This document shows positions 1-9,058 of a stretch of 42,552 nt of DNA, piece by piece. The notes beneath the pieces are model-generated. The model was not told where the DNA came from. It made no database searches and worked only from the letters and a program-made list of their open reading frames with translations. This DNA comes from an uncultured Aquimarina sp. (lineage in GTDB: Bacteria; Bacteroidota; Bacteroidia; Flavobacteriales; Flavobacteriaceae): the NCBI GenBank assembly GCA_937958985.1, contig CALGLV010000021.1, positions 1-42,552 on the forward strand, given 5' to 3'. The stretch's first letter is position 1. Each line of letters opens with the position of its first letter. The position numbers and the translations under genes were made by a program.

Positions 1-1
1 T

Positions 2-592
2 AAACAAACAACCATCAAAAATTCAATACTTTCCGAAATTTTTAAAGACATTTCTTTCTCCCCTGAGGAAGTGAATTTTGTGGAATCTAAATTCGAGAAA
101 ATAAACCTACAAAAAGGAGCGGTTCTTTTACAGGCTAATAAAATGGTTGCTCATCAATACTTTGTGAGCAGTGGTTGTTTAAGAACGTATTTTATAACTA
201 CCTCAGCCAAAGAACACACTATACAATTTGCGATTAAAAATTGGTGGATTAGTGATTACACTGCTTATTTTACGAATACAAAATCCATAATGTCTATTGA
301 GTGTATACAAGATGCTACCGTATATAAAATTTCAAGAAAAGATATTGAAGAGTTATATATAGAAATCCCTAGGCTTGAAACCTACATCAGAAAAAAGCTA
401 GAAAGCGCCTTTGCGGGTTTTCAAAAAAGGATTCTTAGTAATTTATCACAATCCGCAAAGGAAAGGTATGTTTCGTTTAAACAAACCTACCCCAATATTG
501 AGCAAAGCGTAAAAAATTACCACATTGCCTCCTACTTAGGAATTACTACAGAAAGCCTAAGTAGAATTAGAAGAGAAATAGCGCAACATTAG
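2..592 (+). CDS. Crp/Fnr-family transcriptional regulator, 5' end cut by window edge
   Basis: The reading frame is open from the first bases of the window, so the start codon lies outside. The GTG at 71 is only an internal codon, because the upstream residues (KNSILSEIFKDISFSPEE) fit the N-terminus of this family. The visible 196 residues hold a cyclic-nucleotide-binding type beta-roll (about residues 25-115) and a C-terminal winged helix-turn-helix. The recognition-helix segment ends in ITTESLSRIRREI, typical of the short Bacteroidota Crp/Fnr proteins of about 190 aa. No cysteine cluster for an Fe-S centre is visible. In this phylum such regulators often sit next to a single target gene, so the DJ-1 gene downstream is a candidate target (inference). 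Its ligand is unknown. Confidence 0.85.
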   Translation, partial: KQTTIKNSILSEIFKDISFSPEEVNFVESKFEKINLQKGAVLLQANKMVAHQYFVSSGCLRTYFITTSAKEHTIQFAIKNWWISDYTAYFTNTKSIMSIECIQDATVYKISRKDIEELYIEIPRLETYIRKKLESAFAGFQKRILSNLSQSAKERYVSFKQTYPNIEQSVKNYHIASYLGITTESLSRIRREIAQH

Positions 593-689
593 TTTCTTAA
601 CATACATCAATTTTTTATCTGTTTTACCTGCTTATTTTTGTGTAAGCAATTTATAATGAGTTGTATTCAGTTATAACTAGGGAAATTTA

Positions 690-767
690 TTGCTTGTAAT
701 TGCTATTGTTATGGGATTTATTTCTTGTAATAACCACACAAAAAACAAACAAAAAAACCACCGATGA
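690..767 (+). pseudogene. Remnant lipoprotein signal peptide out of frame with the DJ-1 gene
   Basis: From TTG 690 this frame reads LLVIAIVMGFISCNN followed by a short polar stretch, that is, a hydrophobic core ending in a lipobox-like ISC with Asn after the Cys. It stops at a TGA overlapping the ATG of the DJ-1 gene. No basic n-region and no ATG precede it (TAG at 678). Moving one base within the A run at 751-757 would join it in frame to the DJ-1 protein as ...NKQ-KKPP-MKKVLFVL. This looks like a decayed, or assembly-broken, export leader of a formerly lipid-anchored DJ-1 protein. Confidence 0.45.
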
Positions 768-1444
768 AAAAAGTATTATTTGTATTAACCAGTCACGAAG
801 ATTTAGGGAATACCGGAGAAAAAACAGGTTTTTGGATTGAAGAATTTGCAGCACCTTACTATTTATTAAAAGATAAGGGTGTTGAAGTTATTTTAGCTTC
901 TCCAAAAGGAGGGCAACCACCTATTGATCCTAAAAGTGCTACTGCAGATTTTGAAACACCTGCTACGGTACGTTTTAATGGTGATAAAGAAACACAAGAA
1001 ATTTTATCAAAAACCTTAGTTTTAGGTACCGTAAATCAAGCCGATTATGCTGCTGTTTTTTACCCTGGAGGCCACGGTCCGTTATGGGATTTAGCAGAAG
1101 ACAAAAACTCTATTACTTTAATTGAAGCTTTTTATAATAATAACAAACCTGTTGCTGCTGTATGCCATGCGCCTGCTGTGTTTAAAAACACAAAAAATGC
1201 AGATGGTACTCCGCTTGTTAAAGGTAAGCGAGTTACAGGGTTTACTAATAGTGAAGAAGATGCGGTGCAGTTAACTGCTGTTGTTCCTTTTTTAGTTGAA
1301 AATATGTTAAAAAGTAACGGCGGAATTTATTCTAAAAAAGACGATTGGAATCCGTATGCTGTGGAAGATGGTTTATTAATTACAGGACAAAACCCTGCAT
1401 CGTCTGAATTAGTTGCGGAACTTTTATTAGACCAATTGAAATAA
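764..1444 (+). CDS. DJ-1/PfpI family protein (class I glutamine amidotransferase-like)
   Basis: This 226-aa protein covers one DJ-1/PfpI fold. The nucleophile-elbow motif AVCHAP puts the conserved cysteine at residue 134 followed by His135. GGHG lies at 102-105, and a Glu in FWIEEF (26-27) is in the place of the acidic partner of the Hsp31-like branch. Relatives of this branch include glyoxalase III/deglycase-like and chaperone-like proteins, but the substrate here cannot be read from sequence. The ATG at 764 gives a complete cytoplasmic protein. An upstream out-of-frame lipoprotein leader suggests an exported ancestor. A Crp/Fnr gene precedes it on the same strand, and a strong hairpin terminator follows at 1469-1502. 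Confidence 0.88.
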   Translation: MKKVLFVLTSHEDLGNTGEKTGFWIEEFAAPYYLLKDKGVEVILASPKGGQPPIDPKSATADFETPATVRFNGDKETQEILSKTLVLGTVNQADYAAVFYPGGHGPLWDLAEDKNSITLIEAFYNNNKPVAAVCHAPAVFKNTKNADGTPLVKGKRVTGFTNSEEDAVQLTAVVPFLVENMLKSNGGIYSKKDDWNPYAVEDGLLITGQNPASSELVAELLLDQLK

Positions 1445-1468
1445 ACACTCCCCCCAAAATAATTTGTT

Positions 1469-1502
1469 AATAGCGCCATGAATTGAAATTCATGGCGCTA
1501 TT
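1469..1502. terminator. Hairpin terminator between DJ-1 gene and PBP gene
   Basis: The arms AATAGCGCCATGAATT and AATTCATGGCGCTATT are perfectly complementary (16 bp), separated by only 2 nt and followed by TTTCTG. It lies between convergent genes and is best placed to end the DJ-1 transcript. Confidence 0.75.
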
Positions 1503-1663
1503 TTCTGTTCCATTAATTTTTTAAACCAAATTACTCTAAGCTACATTTTTTTAAAGCCCCTCGTATTTATTGATGTATTTAAGTTAACTATTTATGCTCT
1601 TTTTGACCCTAATAAAAAAGCAGCAAAAATTACCGCAGAGTTACTAAACCTCATCACAATTTA

Positions 1664-3967
1664 TTACTTGTTTTTTTTACCGAATAGTTTTCTAAAAAAA
1701 CTGCCGCCTTTTTCTTTTCTACGTTTTTGACGATCGAATTTTCGTTTTTGAATGCGATCTTTACGAGAAAATAATTCTTTAATAAATGTAGGTTCCTTAA
1801 ATGCTGGACAATCTATAGGCGCTCCTAAATTTTTAAACCTAGCTTTAGTATAATTATCAAAGCTCGCATCTTTTGTTAAAGATTGATACCAATTTGCAAA
1901 AATAGGTAAGGCCGAATTTGCTCCTTGCCCTATTCGAGTACTTTTAAAACCCAATTTATGATTGTCTGCTCCTACCCAACAAATAGTAACTAATTTAGGG
2001 GTTACTCCTACATACCATCCATCCTTATTACTTTGAGTGGTTCCTGTTTTTGAGGCTATTTCATTCTTCAACTTATAGTTGTAACGCAAGCGCTTTGCAG
2101 TACCACTATCGGTAACGCGTTGCATCATTTTAATAATTTGCCTATTTGTATGTGTACTAAATGCTGGTTGGCTAGCAACAATAGATTCAAACTGTTTTAA
2201 TAATTCTCCTTCATTGTTTTCTATTTTAGTAATTACAAAAGGAGTGCTGTAACGCCCATTATTAGCAATACTTGTGTACGCCTTTGCTAATTCTAATACA
2301 CTAATTTCTGCGGTTCCTAGGGCTAATGAAGGCACATTGGGCAACTCTGTTTCAACACCCATGCTTCGGGCTAAATTAATAGTAGTGCTTACTCCTATTT
2401 GCTGTATTAACTTTACACTTATTACGTTTAACGAATTGGCCAATCCTGCCCACAAAGAAAACTCACGGTGATCGGTAGTATCACGCGAGGCGTTGGTTGG
2501 TGTCCAATTATCTAAATCTTTATAGCTTACTGTTTTGTTCGATATATAATCGCAAGCACTATAGCCGTTCTCTAAAGCAGCGGTGTAAACAATTGGCTTA
2601 AAGGTAGAACCTACTTGTCGTTGACTTTGAAATACATGGTCGTACTTAAAATGTTCGAAATTGATTCCTCCTATCCATGATTTTACGGCTCCCGTTTCGG
2701 CTTCTAAAGAAACAAAACCTGTGTTTAAAAATTTAGAATAATAGGCCAAACTATCTGCTGTTGTAGAGGCTAGTACTTTTTTTCCTTCCCAGGTAAATAC
2801 TTCTACTTCATGTTTTTTATTAAGTGTTGCTTTTATTTTTTCTGGCGAAAGCCCTTGCTTTTTGAGTTTTTTATAAATATTTGATTTTTTGATAGCGGTT
2901 AATGATGCTGGTTGTAACCAAGAAGCTGATTTGCCGTAACTTTTTTCGAACTGTTTTTGCAAACTACTCATGTGCGTTTCCATAGCTTTTTCGGCTTTAG
3001 ATTGCATTGCTGCATTAAGCGTAGTGTATATTTTAAGTCCGCTATTGTATAAATTTAATTGTGTTTTATGCTGTTGATTGTAATCCTCTAACCATCGTTT
3101 AGCTTTTTGTTTTACATATTCTCTAAAATAAGGTGCCAAGCCTGTATTATGACTAAAACTTTGGTAATCGATTTCTAGCGGAAGCTTTTGTGTTTCTTCT
3201 AAAGTTTTTTTAGAAATGTAATCGTACTTATACATTTGCGCTAACACGGTATTGCGCCTTTTTTTGCTTTTTTCTGGAAATAACCTAGGATTGAAATAAT
3301 AGTTGGTTTTTAACATTCCTACCAAAACTGTAGCTTCTTCTAGTTTTAACTGATAAGCCGATTTATTAAAAAACTTAAGTGAAGCACTCTCTATGCCGAA
3401 GGTATTATCGCTAAAAGGAACTGTATTCAAATAATGGGTAATAAGTTCATCTTTGGTATAGGTTGCCTCTAACCTATTAGCAATAATTATTTCCCTAATT
3501 TTATGAACTACAATTCCGAACCTACCAATATTACGGCGCGGAAACATGTTTTTTGCTAACTGTTGCGATAAGGTACTTCCACCTCCGGAGGATTTATTGC
3601 CCATTAAAACAGATTTGAATAACACTCTAAATAAGCTGAGTTTATCCACACCACTATGCTCATAAAAACGAGCATCTTCCGTTGCAACTAGGGCATTTAA
3701 TAGGTGCTTAGGAAAAGATTTAAATGGAATTGGCTGCCTGTCGGTGGTATAATATTTCCCTAATAACTTGCCATCGGCACTCCATACTTCGGTTGCTTTA
3801 CTTTGTTGTATTTCGGTAAGTTCCTTAGTGGTTGGAATTTTTCCCCAATACCCTAAATAAATACTTCCCACAAAAGCTATAATAGATACTACCCCCAATA
3901 AACTTAAAGTTACTACTAATTGTAAAAGGCGTTTTTTTAAAGGTTTTTGTTGCTGTTTTTTTGCCAT
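1664..3967 (-). CDS. Class A penicillin-binding protein (PBP1A-like transglycosylase/transpeptidase)
   Basis: This 767-aa bifunctional peptidoglycan synthase polymerises glycan strands from lipid II and cross-links stem peptides in the periplasm. A basic cytoplasmic tail and one transmembrane helix (about 15-40) are followed by a GT51 domain. Its catalytic Glu97 lies in TEDARFYEHSG, and GGSTLSQQLAKN is at 128-140. The transpeptidase has SxxK at Ser454-Lys457 (GSTFKP), SLN at 512-514 and KTGTT at 640-644. The last 35 residues are very basic and rich in Lys/Arg. It is the last gene of a minus-strand unit, 7 nt after the DUF1853 gene, which suggests co-transcription. Length and motifs are complete. 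Confidence 0.95.
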   Translation of the reverse strand: MAKKQQQKPLKKRLLQLVVTLSLLGVVSIIAFVGSIYLGYWGKIPTTKELTEIQQSKATEVWSADGKLLGKYYTTDRQPIPFKSFPKHLLNALVATEDARFYEHSGVDKLSLFRVLFKSVLMGNKSSGGGSTLSQQLAKNMFPRRNIGRFGIVVHKIREIIIANRLEATYTKDELITHYLNTVPFSDNTFGIESASLKFFNKSAYQLKLEEATVLVGMLKTNYYFNPRLFPEKSKKRRNTVLAQMYKYDYISKKTLEETQKLPLEIDYQSFSHNTGLAPYFREYVKQKAKRWLEDYNQQHKTQLNLYNSGLKIYTTLNAAMQSKAEKAMETHMSSLQKQFEKSYGKSASWLQPASLTAIKKSNIYKKLKKQGLSPEKIKATLNKKHEVEVFTWEGKKVLASTTADSLAYYSKFLNTGFVSLEAETGAVKSWIGGINFEHFKYDHVFQSQRQVGSTFKPIVYTAALENGYSACDYISNKTVSYKDLDNWTPTNASRDTTDHREFSLWAGLANSLNVISVKLIQQIGVSTTINLARSMGVETELPNVPSLALGTAEISVLELAKAYTSIANNGRYSTPFVITKIENNEGELLKQFESIVASQPAFSTHTNRQIIKMMQRVTDSGTAKRLRYNYKLKNEIASKTGTTQSNKDGWYVGVTPKLVTICWVGADNHKLGFKSTRIGQGANSALPIFANWYQSLTKDASFDNYTKARFKNLGAPIDCPAFKEPTFIKELFSRKDRIQKRKFDRQKRRKEKGGSFFRKLFGKKNK

Positions 3968-3974
3968 AACTATT

Positions 3975-4817
3975 TTAAAAATGCGCGTAAGGCACCACTA
4001 TATAACGTTGGAAGGTTTCATTATATTTCACCCAAACCATAAGCGATTGCGATACTTCCATAAACCGTTGTATTTCAACACAGGTTATTTCGAAATCGTT
4101 CCATTTATTTTGAGTTTTAGGCTGTCGTAACCAGTCCTGTTTGTTAGGGCAAAAATAGGTAGTATATGTATTGTGTAATTCTTTAAATTGAAGAAAGGTT
4201 ACATAGTTACCCACAATGCAATTGGCATTAAATACATTGATGTTTAGCTTACTGCGAAGTGGCACAAACAAGTTTGCTTTAAATATTACTTTTTGCGCAA
4301 TATCCTTTGCCTGTGGAATATAATTTGCTAAAATAGTTTGGGTGGTTTTTTGATGTAAAAGGGGCAATTGTTTTTGCTTCAGCTTAGTTACCTTTTTTAA
4401 TAAAGAATCATTTCGATTGGGGCCTATCCATGCCCGTATATCATTAGCATCGAAAGCAGGGTTGTACAAATAAAATTTTGTTACCAACTCCAAATGAATA
4501 TGCTTTTGATATTTTGTATCAAAAACCAGTACATCTATTTCACCAATAGTGCGTTTGTCTTCTATAATTTGTAAATTTTCAAAAACAGTTTGGAATCGCT
4601 CGCTTTGGTTTAACCATTCGGAAAATAAATCTTCTGCAAGCTTACCTAAGCGTTTGTTTTGCTTTATTTGTAAACCACTTAAATGGTGATTAACCTCCAA
4701 AGGCACATCAAATTGACACAGTTCAAAAAAGCAGTCTTCCCACAATAAAGGCATGCTACAATAACCCTCGTACAAAAATTGTAATTGTGCTTCTGAAATC
4801 GTAGACTTATACTTCAA
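3975..4817 (-). CDS. DUF1853 family protein
   Basis: This 280-aa soluble protein has no signal peptide. The signature of the DUF1853 family is visible: GEIDVLVFD at about 92-100 followed by HLELVTKFYLYN at about 107-118. Acidic and lysine residues are arranged in a way reminiscent of PD-(D/E)XK-type folds; this is an impression, not a proven activity. The function is unknown. The start is TTG at 4817: the frame closes upstream at a TAA (4833-4835) and no ATG lies between them. The start is 8 nt after the stop of a 38-aa membrane protein gene and the stop is 7 nt before the PBP gene, so the three look like one operon. Confidence 0.8.
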   Translation of the reverse strand: MKYKSTISEAQLQFLYEGYCSMPLLWEDCFFELCQFDVPLEVNHHLSGLQIKQNKRLGKLAEDLFSEWLNQSERFQTVFENLQIIEDKRTIGEIDVLVFDTKYQKHIHLELVTKFYLYNPAFDANDIRAWIGPNRNDSLLKKVTKLKQKQLPLLHQKTTQTILANYIPQAKDIAQKVIFKANLFVPLRSKLNINVFNANCIVGNYVTFLQFKELHNTYTTYFCPNKQDWLRQPKTQNKWNDFEITCVEIQRFMEVSQSLMVWVKYNETFQRYIVVPYAHF

Positions 4818-4825
4818 TGCCTTAT

Positions 4826-4942
4826 TTAAAATTTACCAAGAATCCAAAAAATCAATATAAATATAAGTATTGTTGAAAAACAACCTCCTCCTAATTTTTT
4901 AGCTCCGTAACCAGCTATCAATGCTTTTATAATTTTATTCAT
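4826..4942 (-). CDS. 38-aa single-span small membrane protein
   Basis: A short ORF read directly from the minus strand, starting ATG at 4942. It encodes MNKIIKALIAGYGAKKLGGG, then a Cys and a hydrophobic helix ending in FWILGKF. A basic amphipathic start, a GGG-C hinge and one transmembrane span of about 15 residues make a coherent design. I remember similar short proteins with a K-K-x-GGGC motif from other bacteria but cannot name a family. It ends 8 nt before the DUF1853 start and so probably heads the operon with DUF1853 and the penicillin-binding protein. Its function is unknown; a role in envelope biology is inferred only from the neighbours. Confidence 0.65.
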   Translation of the reverse strand: MNKIIKALIAGYGAKKLGGGCFSTILIFILIFWILGKF

Positions 4943-4964
4943 ATTATTTTATATTAATTTTAAA

Positions 4965-4996
4965 CAAGATACAGAACAATATTTTATTCGCTCAAC
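4965..4996 (-). promoter_or_regulatory. Candidate promoter for the small protein-DUF1853-PBP operon
   Basis: On the minus strand GTTGAG (4996-4991) is followed after 19 nt by TATCTTG (4971-4965). This is close to the flavobacterial TTG-N17-23-TAnnTTTG pattern, and its expected start point is about 15-20 nt before the ATG at 4942. The match is imperfect. Confidence 0.3.
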
Positions 4997-5217
4997 CTCA
5001 TTTACAATTTGTTTTGACTTAAAAAATTATCACATTATAATGTTTTAGTAATTAAATTCAAAAAAATAGATCAATTCCCTATTTTAAAAGCAAAAATAAT
5101 ACCGATACATAGGATTATACTCATATTATTTGTTTATTTAACTATAATTATTCAGTAATAACTAAAATAGATTCGCCTTTTTAATATTTTTATACTTAAA
5201 CAGCATCAATTTTAATG

Positions 5218-5242
5218 TTTTCTAAAAAAAAAGTTTAGAAAA
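5218..5242. promoter_or_regulatory. Operator-like inverted repeat upstream of the sugar operon
   Basis: The perfect 9-bp arms TTTTCTAAA and TTTAGAAAA are separated by 7 nt, ending 37 bp before the symporter start. The rest of the 4943-5279 spacer is very AT-rich and shows no gene on the plus strand. No regulator gene is adjacent, so the binding protein would be encoded elsewhere. Confidence 0.35.
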
Positions 5243-5279
5243 TTAAATTAAAGAACTTAGTAACTTAATAACCAACCAA

Positions 5280-6659
5280 TTGATAAACGCTAATACAACC
5301 AACGACGATATTTTATCAACTGTTAAACTTAAGGAGAAAATAGGGTACAGTATCGGTGATTTAGGCTTCAATTTTTATTGGGCAAATATTGCTGGGTTCC
5401 TTCTTTATTTTTATACCGATGTTTTTGGAATTTCCGCCGCCGCCGCCGGAACCATGTTTTTAATTACAAAGATAGTAGATGCTTTTACCGACCCCATAAT
5501 GGGAGGTATTGCCGACAGAACAAAATCAAAATGGGGTAAATACCGCCCCTATTTACTCTTTGGAGGAATACCTATGGCTGGCGCTGCTGTACTTACTTAT
5601 ACTACTTTGGATTTAGGAGATACAGGCAAACTTTTTTGGGCGTACGGAACGTACTCCTTTATGATGCTAATGTATACTATTTTAAGTGTACCCTACTCTG
5701 CTCTTTCAGGAGTAATTACTGCTCGTAGCCAAGATAGGACAGACTTAATTAGTTTTAGATTTATTGCTGGCTTTACAGGAACTACTCTAGTGAATTGGTG
5801 TACGTTGGATTTAGTCGAGTTTTTTGGTAATGGCAACGAAGCAAAAGGTTGGCAACTTACCATGCTGGTTTATGGTATTATTGCTGCGCTGCTTTTTATT
5901 GTAACCGCAAAAACAACTAAAGAACGTATTCAACCGCCTGCTTCTCAAAAATCAAAACCCATAGACGATTTAAAAGACCTTTCAAAAAACAAACCTTGGT
6001 TGGTTCTTTTTTGGTTAACACTCATCGTAATGATCACGATTACCTTAAGAGCGAGTGCTTCTATTTATTACATCAAATACTATGTAGAACGACCTGAGTT
6101 AGTAGGTTTATTTTTAACCACCTACGGACTTTCACTTGCTGCTGGTGCTGCACTTACTCCTATTATGTCTCGTTTTTTAGATAAAAAAAAATTATTAATG
6201 GTACTACTTTCTACTACGGGAGTACTTTCTATTCTATTTTACTTTATTCCTGCAGATCAAATAGAACTGCTATTTGTTGTAAATATTTTAATAGGATTAT
6301 CCTTAGGACCTAAATCGCCTTTAACATTCTCGATGTATGCCGATACTGCCGATTATACCGAATGGAAAACAAAAAGAAGAGCTACAGCCATGACATTTTC
6401 TGCCGCTATTTTTTCGCAAAAACTTGGAGGAGCACTTGCTAGCTTTATTATAGGAACCGTACTTGCCACTATGGGGTATGTAGCTAAGGAAGCACAGTCC
6501 GATGCCTCGCAATTAGGAATTTTATTAACCATTAGTATTATTCCTGGAATTATTGCTTTAATAGCTGCCTATATAATGCGATATTACACTTTAGATAAAT
6601 TCTTTTTATTAAAAATTCAAAAAGAATTAAAAGAACGTAAAAACAATACACTTAGCTAA
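5280..6659 (+). CDS. GPH-family (MelB-like) sugar:cation symporter
   Basis: This 459-aa major-facilitator protein has about 12 hydrophobic segments and belongs to the glycoside-pentoside-hexuronide:cation symporter family. Helix II contains VDAFTDPIMGGIADR (66-80). Asp67 and Asp71 have the spacing of the two cation-binding aspartates of MelB, followed by the family loop KWGKYRPYLLFG (84-95). The start is TTG at 5280: the frame closes at TAA 5244-5246 and the first in-frame ATG would remove the first two helices. It is the first gene of the operon and its TAA overlaps the ATG of the GH94 gene by one base. The cargo is probably the disaccharide or aldobionic acid cleaved by the next gene (inference). 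Confidence 0.9.
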   Translation: MINANTTNDDILSTVKLKEKIGYSIGDLGFNFYWANIAGFLLYFYTDVFGISAAAAGTMFLITKIVDAFTDPIMGGIADRTKSKWGKYRPYLLFGGIPMAGAAVLTYTTLDLGDTGKLFWAYGTYSFMMLMYTILSVPYSALSGVITARSQDRTDLISFRFIAGFTGTTLVNWCTLDLVEFFGNGNEAKGWQLTMLVYGIIAALLFIVTAKTTKERIQPPASQKSKPIDDLKDLSKNKPWLVLFWLTLIVMITITLRASASIYYIKYYVERPELVGLFLTTYGLSLAAGAALTPIMSRFLDKKKLLMVLLSTTGVLSILFYFIPADQIELLFVVNILIGLSLGPKSPLTFSMYADTADYTEWKTKRRATAMTFSAAIFSQKLGGALASFIIGTVLATMGYVAKEAQSDASQLGILLTISIIPGIIALIAAYIMRYYTLDKFFLLKIQKELKERKNNTLS

Positions 6660-9022
6660 TGATTACATCTATCGAAAACGGAGATCGTTTAGTATTAAAC
6701 ACCCCTACTAAACTACCCAACGCTTCAAGTTTTTTATGGAATAAAAAAATGATGATACACGTAAACTGCCGTGGTTACGCTACCGCACAGTTTATGCAGC
6801 CCGAGCCTGCGAAATATGCTTACGCCCCTAATATGCAAGCAAAAACATTTATGCAGCCCGAGCAATCCTATTATGCGCATCATCCTGGCAGGTTTTTTTA
6901 TATTAAAAATGAAGCCACAAATAGTTTGTTTTCGGCACCCTACGAACCCGTAAGAAATACCTTGGACGATTTCCAATTTTCGGTTGGTAAAAGCAATATT
7001 ATTTGGACTATAAAAAAAGAGAGTCTTGAAATTGAAATGAAATTAAGTCTTCCTGAAAATGAGGCTTTAGAACAATGGAGTTTTAAAATAAAAAATACTT
7101 CCAATAAAAAACAACAATTGAGTATTTACCCGTACTTCCCTGTGGGCTATATGTCCTGGATGAATCAATCTGCGGAATTTAACGAGGCTATTAATGCTAT
7201 TATTTGCAGTTGCATTACTCCGTATCAAAAGTATAACGAGTACGACACTATAAAAACCTTTAACGACAAAACGTTTTTAATTGCAAATACCAAACCCACT
7301 GCTTGGGAGGCCAATCAACATATATTTGAAGGCGAAGGTGGCTTAAGTTTTCCTAGTGGTATTCAACAAGAAAAACTATCGAAAACGGATGCGCGCTACG
7401 AAACGCCAAGCTGTGTAATGCAATACCAAGTAAGCTTAGCGCCTGAGGAAGAAAAAGAATACCTGTTTTTATTTGGAGCTGCCAAAACCGAAAAAGAAAT
7501 TGTAGAAATTCGCAGTCGCTATTTTGAAACAAAAGGTGGTTTTGAAAAAAACACAACTGCTAATAAAAAATATATTGCTGATGGAGATGGTTGTTTACAA
7601 GTTTCTACTCCAGATAAAGAATTTGATAATTTCATTAACCATTGGTTGCCTAGGCAAATATATTACCACGGCGAAACAAACCGATTAAGTACCGACCCCC
7701 AAACCCGTAATTATTTACAGGATAGTTTAGGGATGAGCTATATTAAGCCTAAGGCCACACGACAAGTATTTTTAACTGCCTTAAGCCAACAACATGAAAG
7801 TGGCGAAATGCCCGACGGTATTCTACTTTACGAAGGTGCTGAACTTAAATATATAAATCAAATACCGCATACTGACCATTGCGTATGGGTGCCAATTTGT
7901 TTAAAAGCCTATTTAGATGAAACCAATGATTACAGTATTTTAAAAGAAATAGTTCCCTTTAAGGGGAATCAAAAAAAAGCTACAATAACCGAGCACATTC
8001 ATTTAGCTATGGAATGGCTACTAAAAAACAGGGACTATAGAGGCTTAAATTTTATTGAACAAGGCGATTGGTGCGATCCCATGAATATGGTAGGCCCAAA
8101 AGGAAAAGGGGTTTCTAGCTGGTTAACGCTGGCTACGGCATATGCGTTAAAAGTTTGGTCAAAAATTTGTGACAATACAAATAACCAAGCTTACGCTGAA
8201 AAATTTAAAACCGAATCTATAAACCTCAATAAAGCGGTCAACGATAATTTTTGGAATGGCAAATGGTATTCACGAGGCATTACAGACGATAATGTAACCT
8301 TTGGTGTTCCTACAGACAAAGAAGGTCGCATATTTTTGAATCCACAAGCTTGGGCTATGTTAAGCGAAGCTTCGGATGCTATTAAAGAGAAACAACTTAT
8401 TGATGCTGTTTCTAAAAATTTAGAGACTCCTTATGGAGTAGAGCTATTAGCGCCTGCATTTACTAAAATGAGAGAAGATGTGGGGCGTGTTACGCAAAAG
8501 CACCCTGGTTCTGCGGAAAATGGCTCGGTATACAACCATGCGGCGGCTTTTTATATTTTTAGTTTATATTCTCAAAATTATAGTGAAAAAGCATACGAAT
8601 TGTTACGAAAAATGATTCCTGGTCCTAATGAAGCTGATCTATTACAACGAGGACAACTTCCTACATTTATTCCGAATTATTACCGCGGTGCATTTAATCA
8701 ATTTCCAAGAACAGCAGGGCGTTCGAGCCAATTATTTAATACAGGTACTGTTGGTTGGGTTTACCGAAGTATTATCGAACAATTATTCGGCTTAAAAGGT
8801 TCGGAAGAAGGTTTAGAAATTAACCCTCAACTTCCTAAAAAATGGAAAAAAACAACGGTTATTAGAAAATTTAGAGGCGCTACCTTTAATATTTCTATAG
8901 AACGATCTAGTGAGGTAACAAATACTGAATTAACTGTTGATGGAATTAAAATAAACACTACTACCATCAAAAATATTCAACAAGGAAAAAATTATACCGT
9001 TGAGGCTAAAATAATTTTATAA
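6659..9022 (+). CDS. GH94 phosphorylase, probable cellobionic acid phosphorylase
   Basis: This 787-aa cytoplasmic enzyme has a GH94 layout: N-terminal beta-sandwich (1-300), helical linker, (alpha/alpha)6 barrel and small C-terminal beta domain. The general acid is Asp473 in GDWCDPMNM; phosphate- and substrate-loop motifs include PGSAENGSVYNH (616-627) and NTGTVGW (694-700). VGRVTQKHPG places Arg610 and Lys614 four residues apart. As I recall, the Saccharophagus degradans cellobionic acid phosphorylase holds the gluconate carboxylate with Arg609 and Lys613 and uses Asp472, so all three match with an offset of one. The length also fits that enzyme better than cellobiose phosphorylase (about 810-820). 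The expected reaction is cellobionate + Pi to glucose-1-phosphate + gluconate. The gluconokinase four genes on supports this. Cellobiose or chitobiose phosphorylase are the alternatives. Confidence 0.88.
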   Translation: MITSIENGDRLVLNTPTKLPNASSFLWNKKMMIHVNCRGYATAQFMQPEPAKYAYAPNMQAKTFMQPEQSYYAHHPGRFFYIKNEATNSLFSAPYEPVRNTLDDFQFSVGKSNIIWTIKKESLEIEMKLSLPENEALEQWSFKIKNTSNKKQQLSIYPYFPVGYMSWMNQSAEFNEAINAIICSCITPYQKYNEYDTIKTFNDKTFLIANTKPTAWEANQHIFEGEGGLSFPSGIQQEKLSKTDARYETPSCVMQYQVSLAPEEEKEYLFLFGAAKTEKEIVEIRSRYFETKGGFEKNTTANKKYIADGDGCLQVSTPDKEFDNFINHWLPRQIYYHGETNRLSTDPQTRNYLQDSLGMSYIKPKATRQVFLTALSQQHESGEMPDGILLYEGAELKYINQIPHTDHCVWVPICLKAYLDETNDYSILKEIVPFKGNQKKATITEHIHLAMEWLLKNRDYRGLNFIEQGDWCDPMNMVGPKGKGVSSWLTLATAYALKVWSKICDNTNNQAYAEKFKTESINLNKAVNDNFWNGKWYSRGITDDNVTFGVPTDKEGRIFLNPQAWAMLSEASDAIKEKQLIDAVSKNLETPYGVELLAPAFTKMREDVGRVTQKHPGSAENGSVYNHAAAFYIFSLYSQNYSEKAYELLRKMIPGPNEADLLQRGQLPTFIPNYYRGAFNQFPRTAGRSSQLFNTGTVGWVYRSIIEQLFGLKGSEEGLEINPQLPKKWKKTTVIRKFRGATFNISIERSSEVTNTELTVDGIKINTTTIKNIQQGKNYTVEAKIIL

Positions 9023-9058
9023 TAGCCTAACGAACAACCTATTTATTCAACACAAATT

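Noticed and set aside
4500..4620. DUF1853 protein as a restriction-type nuclease
   Set aside because: The acidic/Lys pattern is only suggestive and there is no methyltransferase or defence gene beside it; the neighbours are cell-envelope genes.
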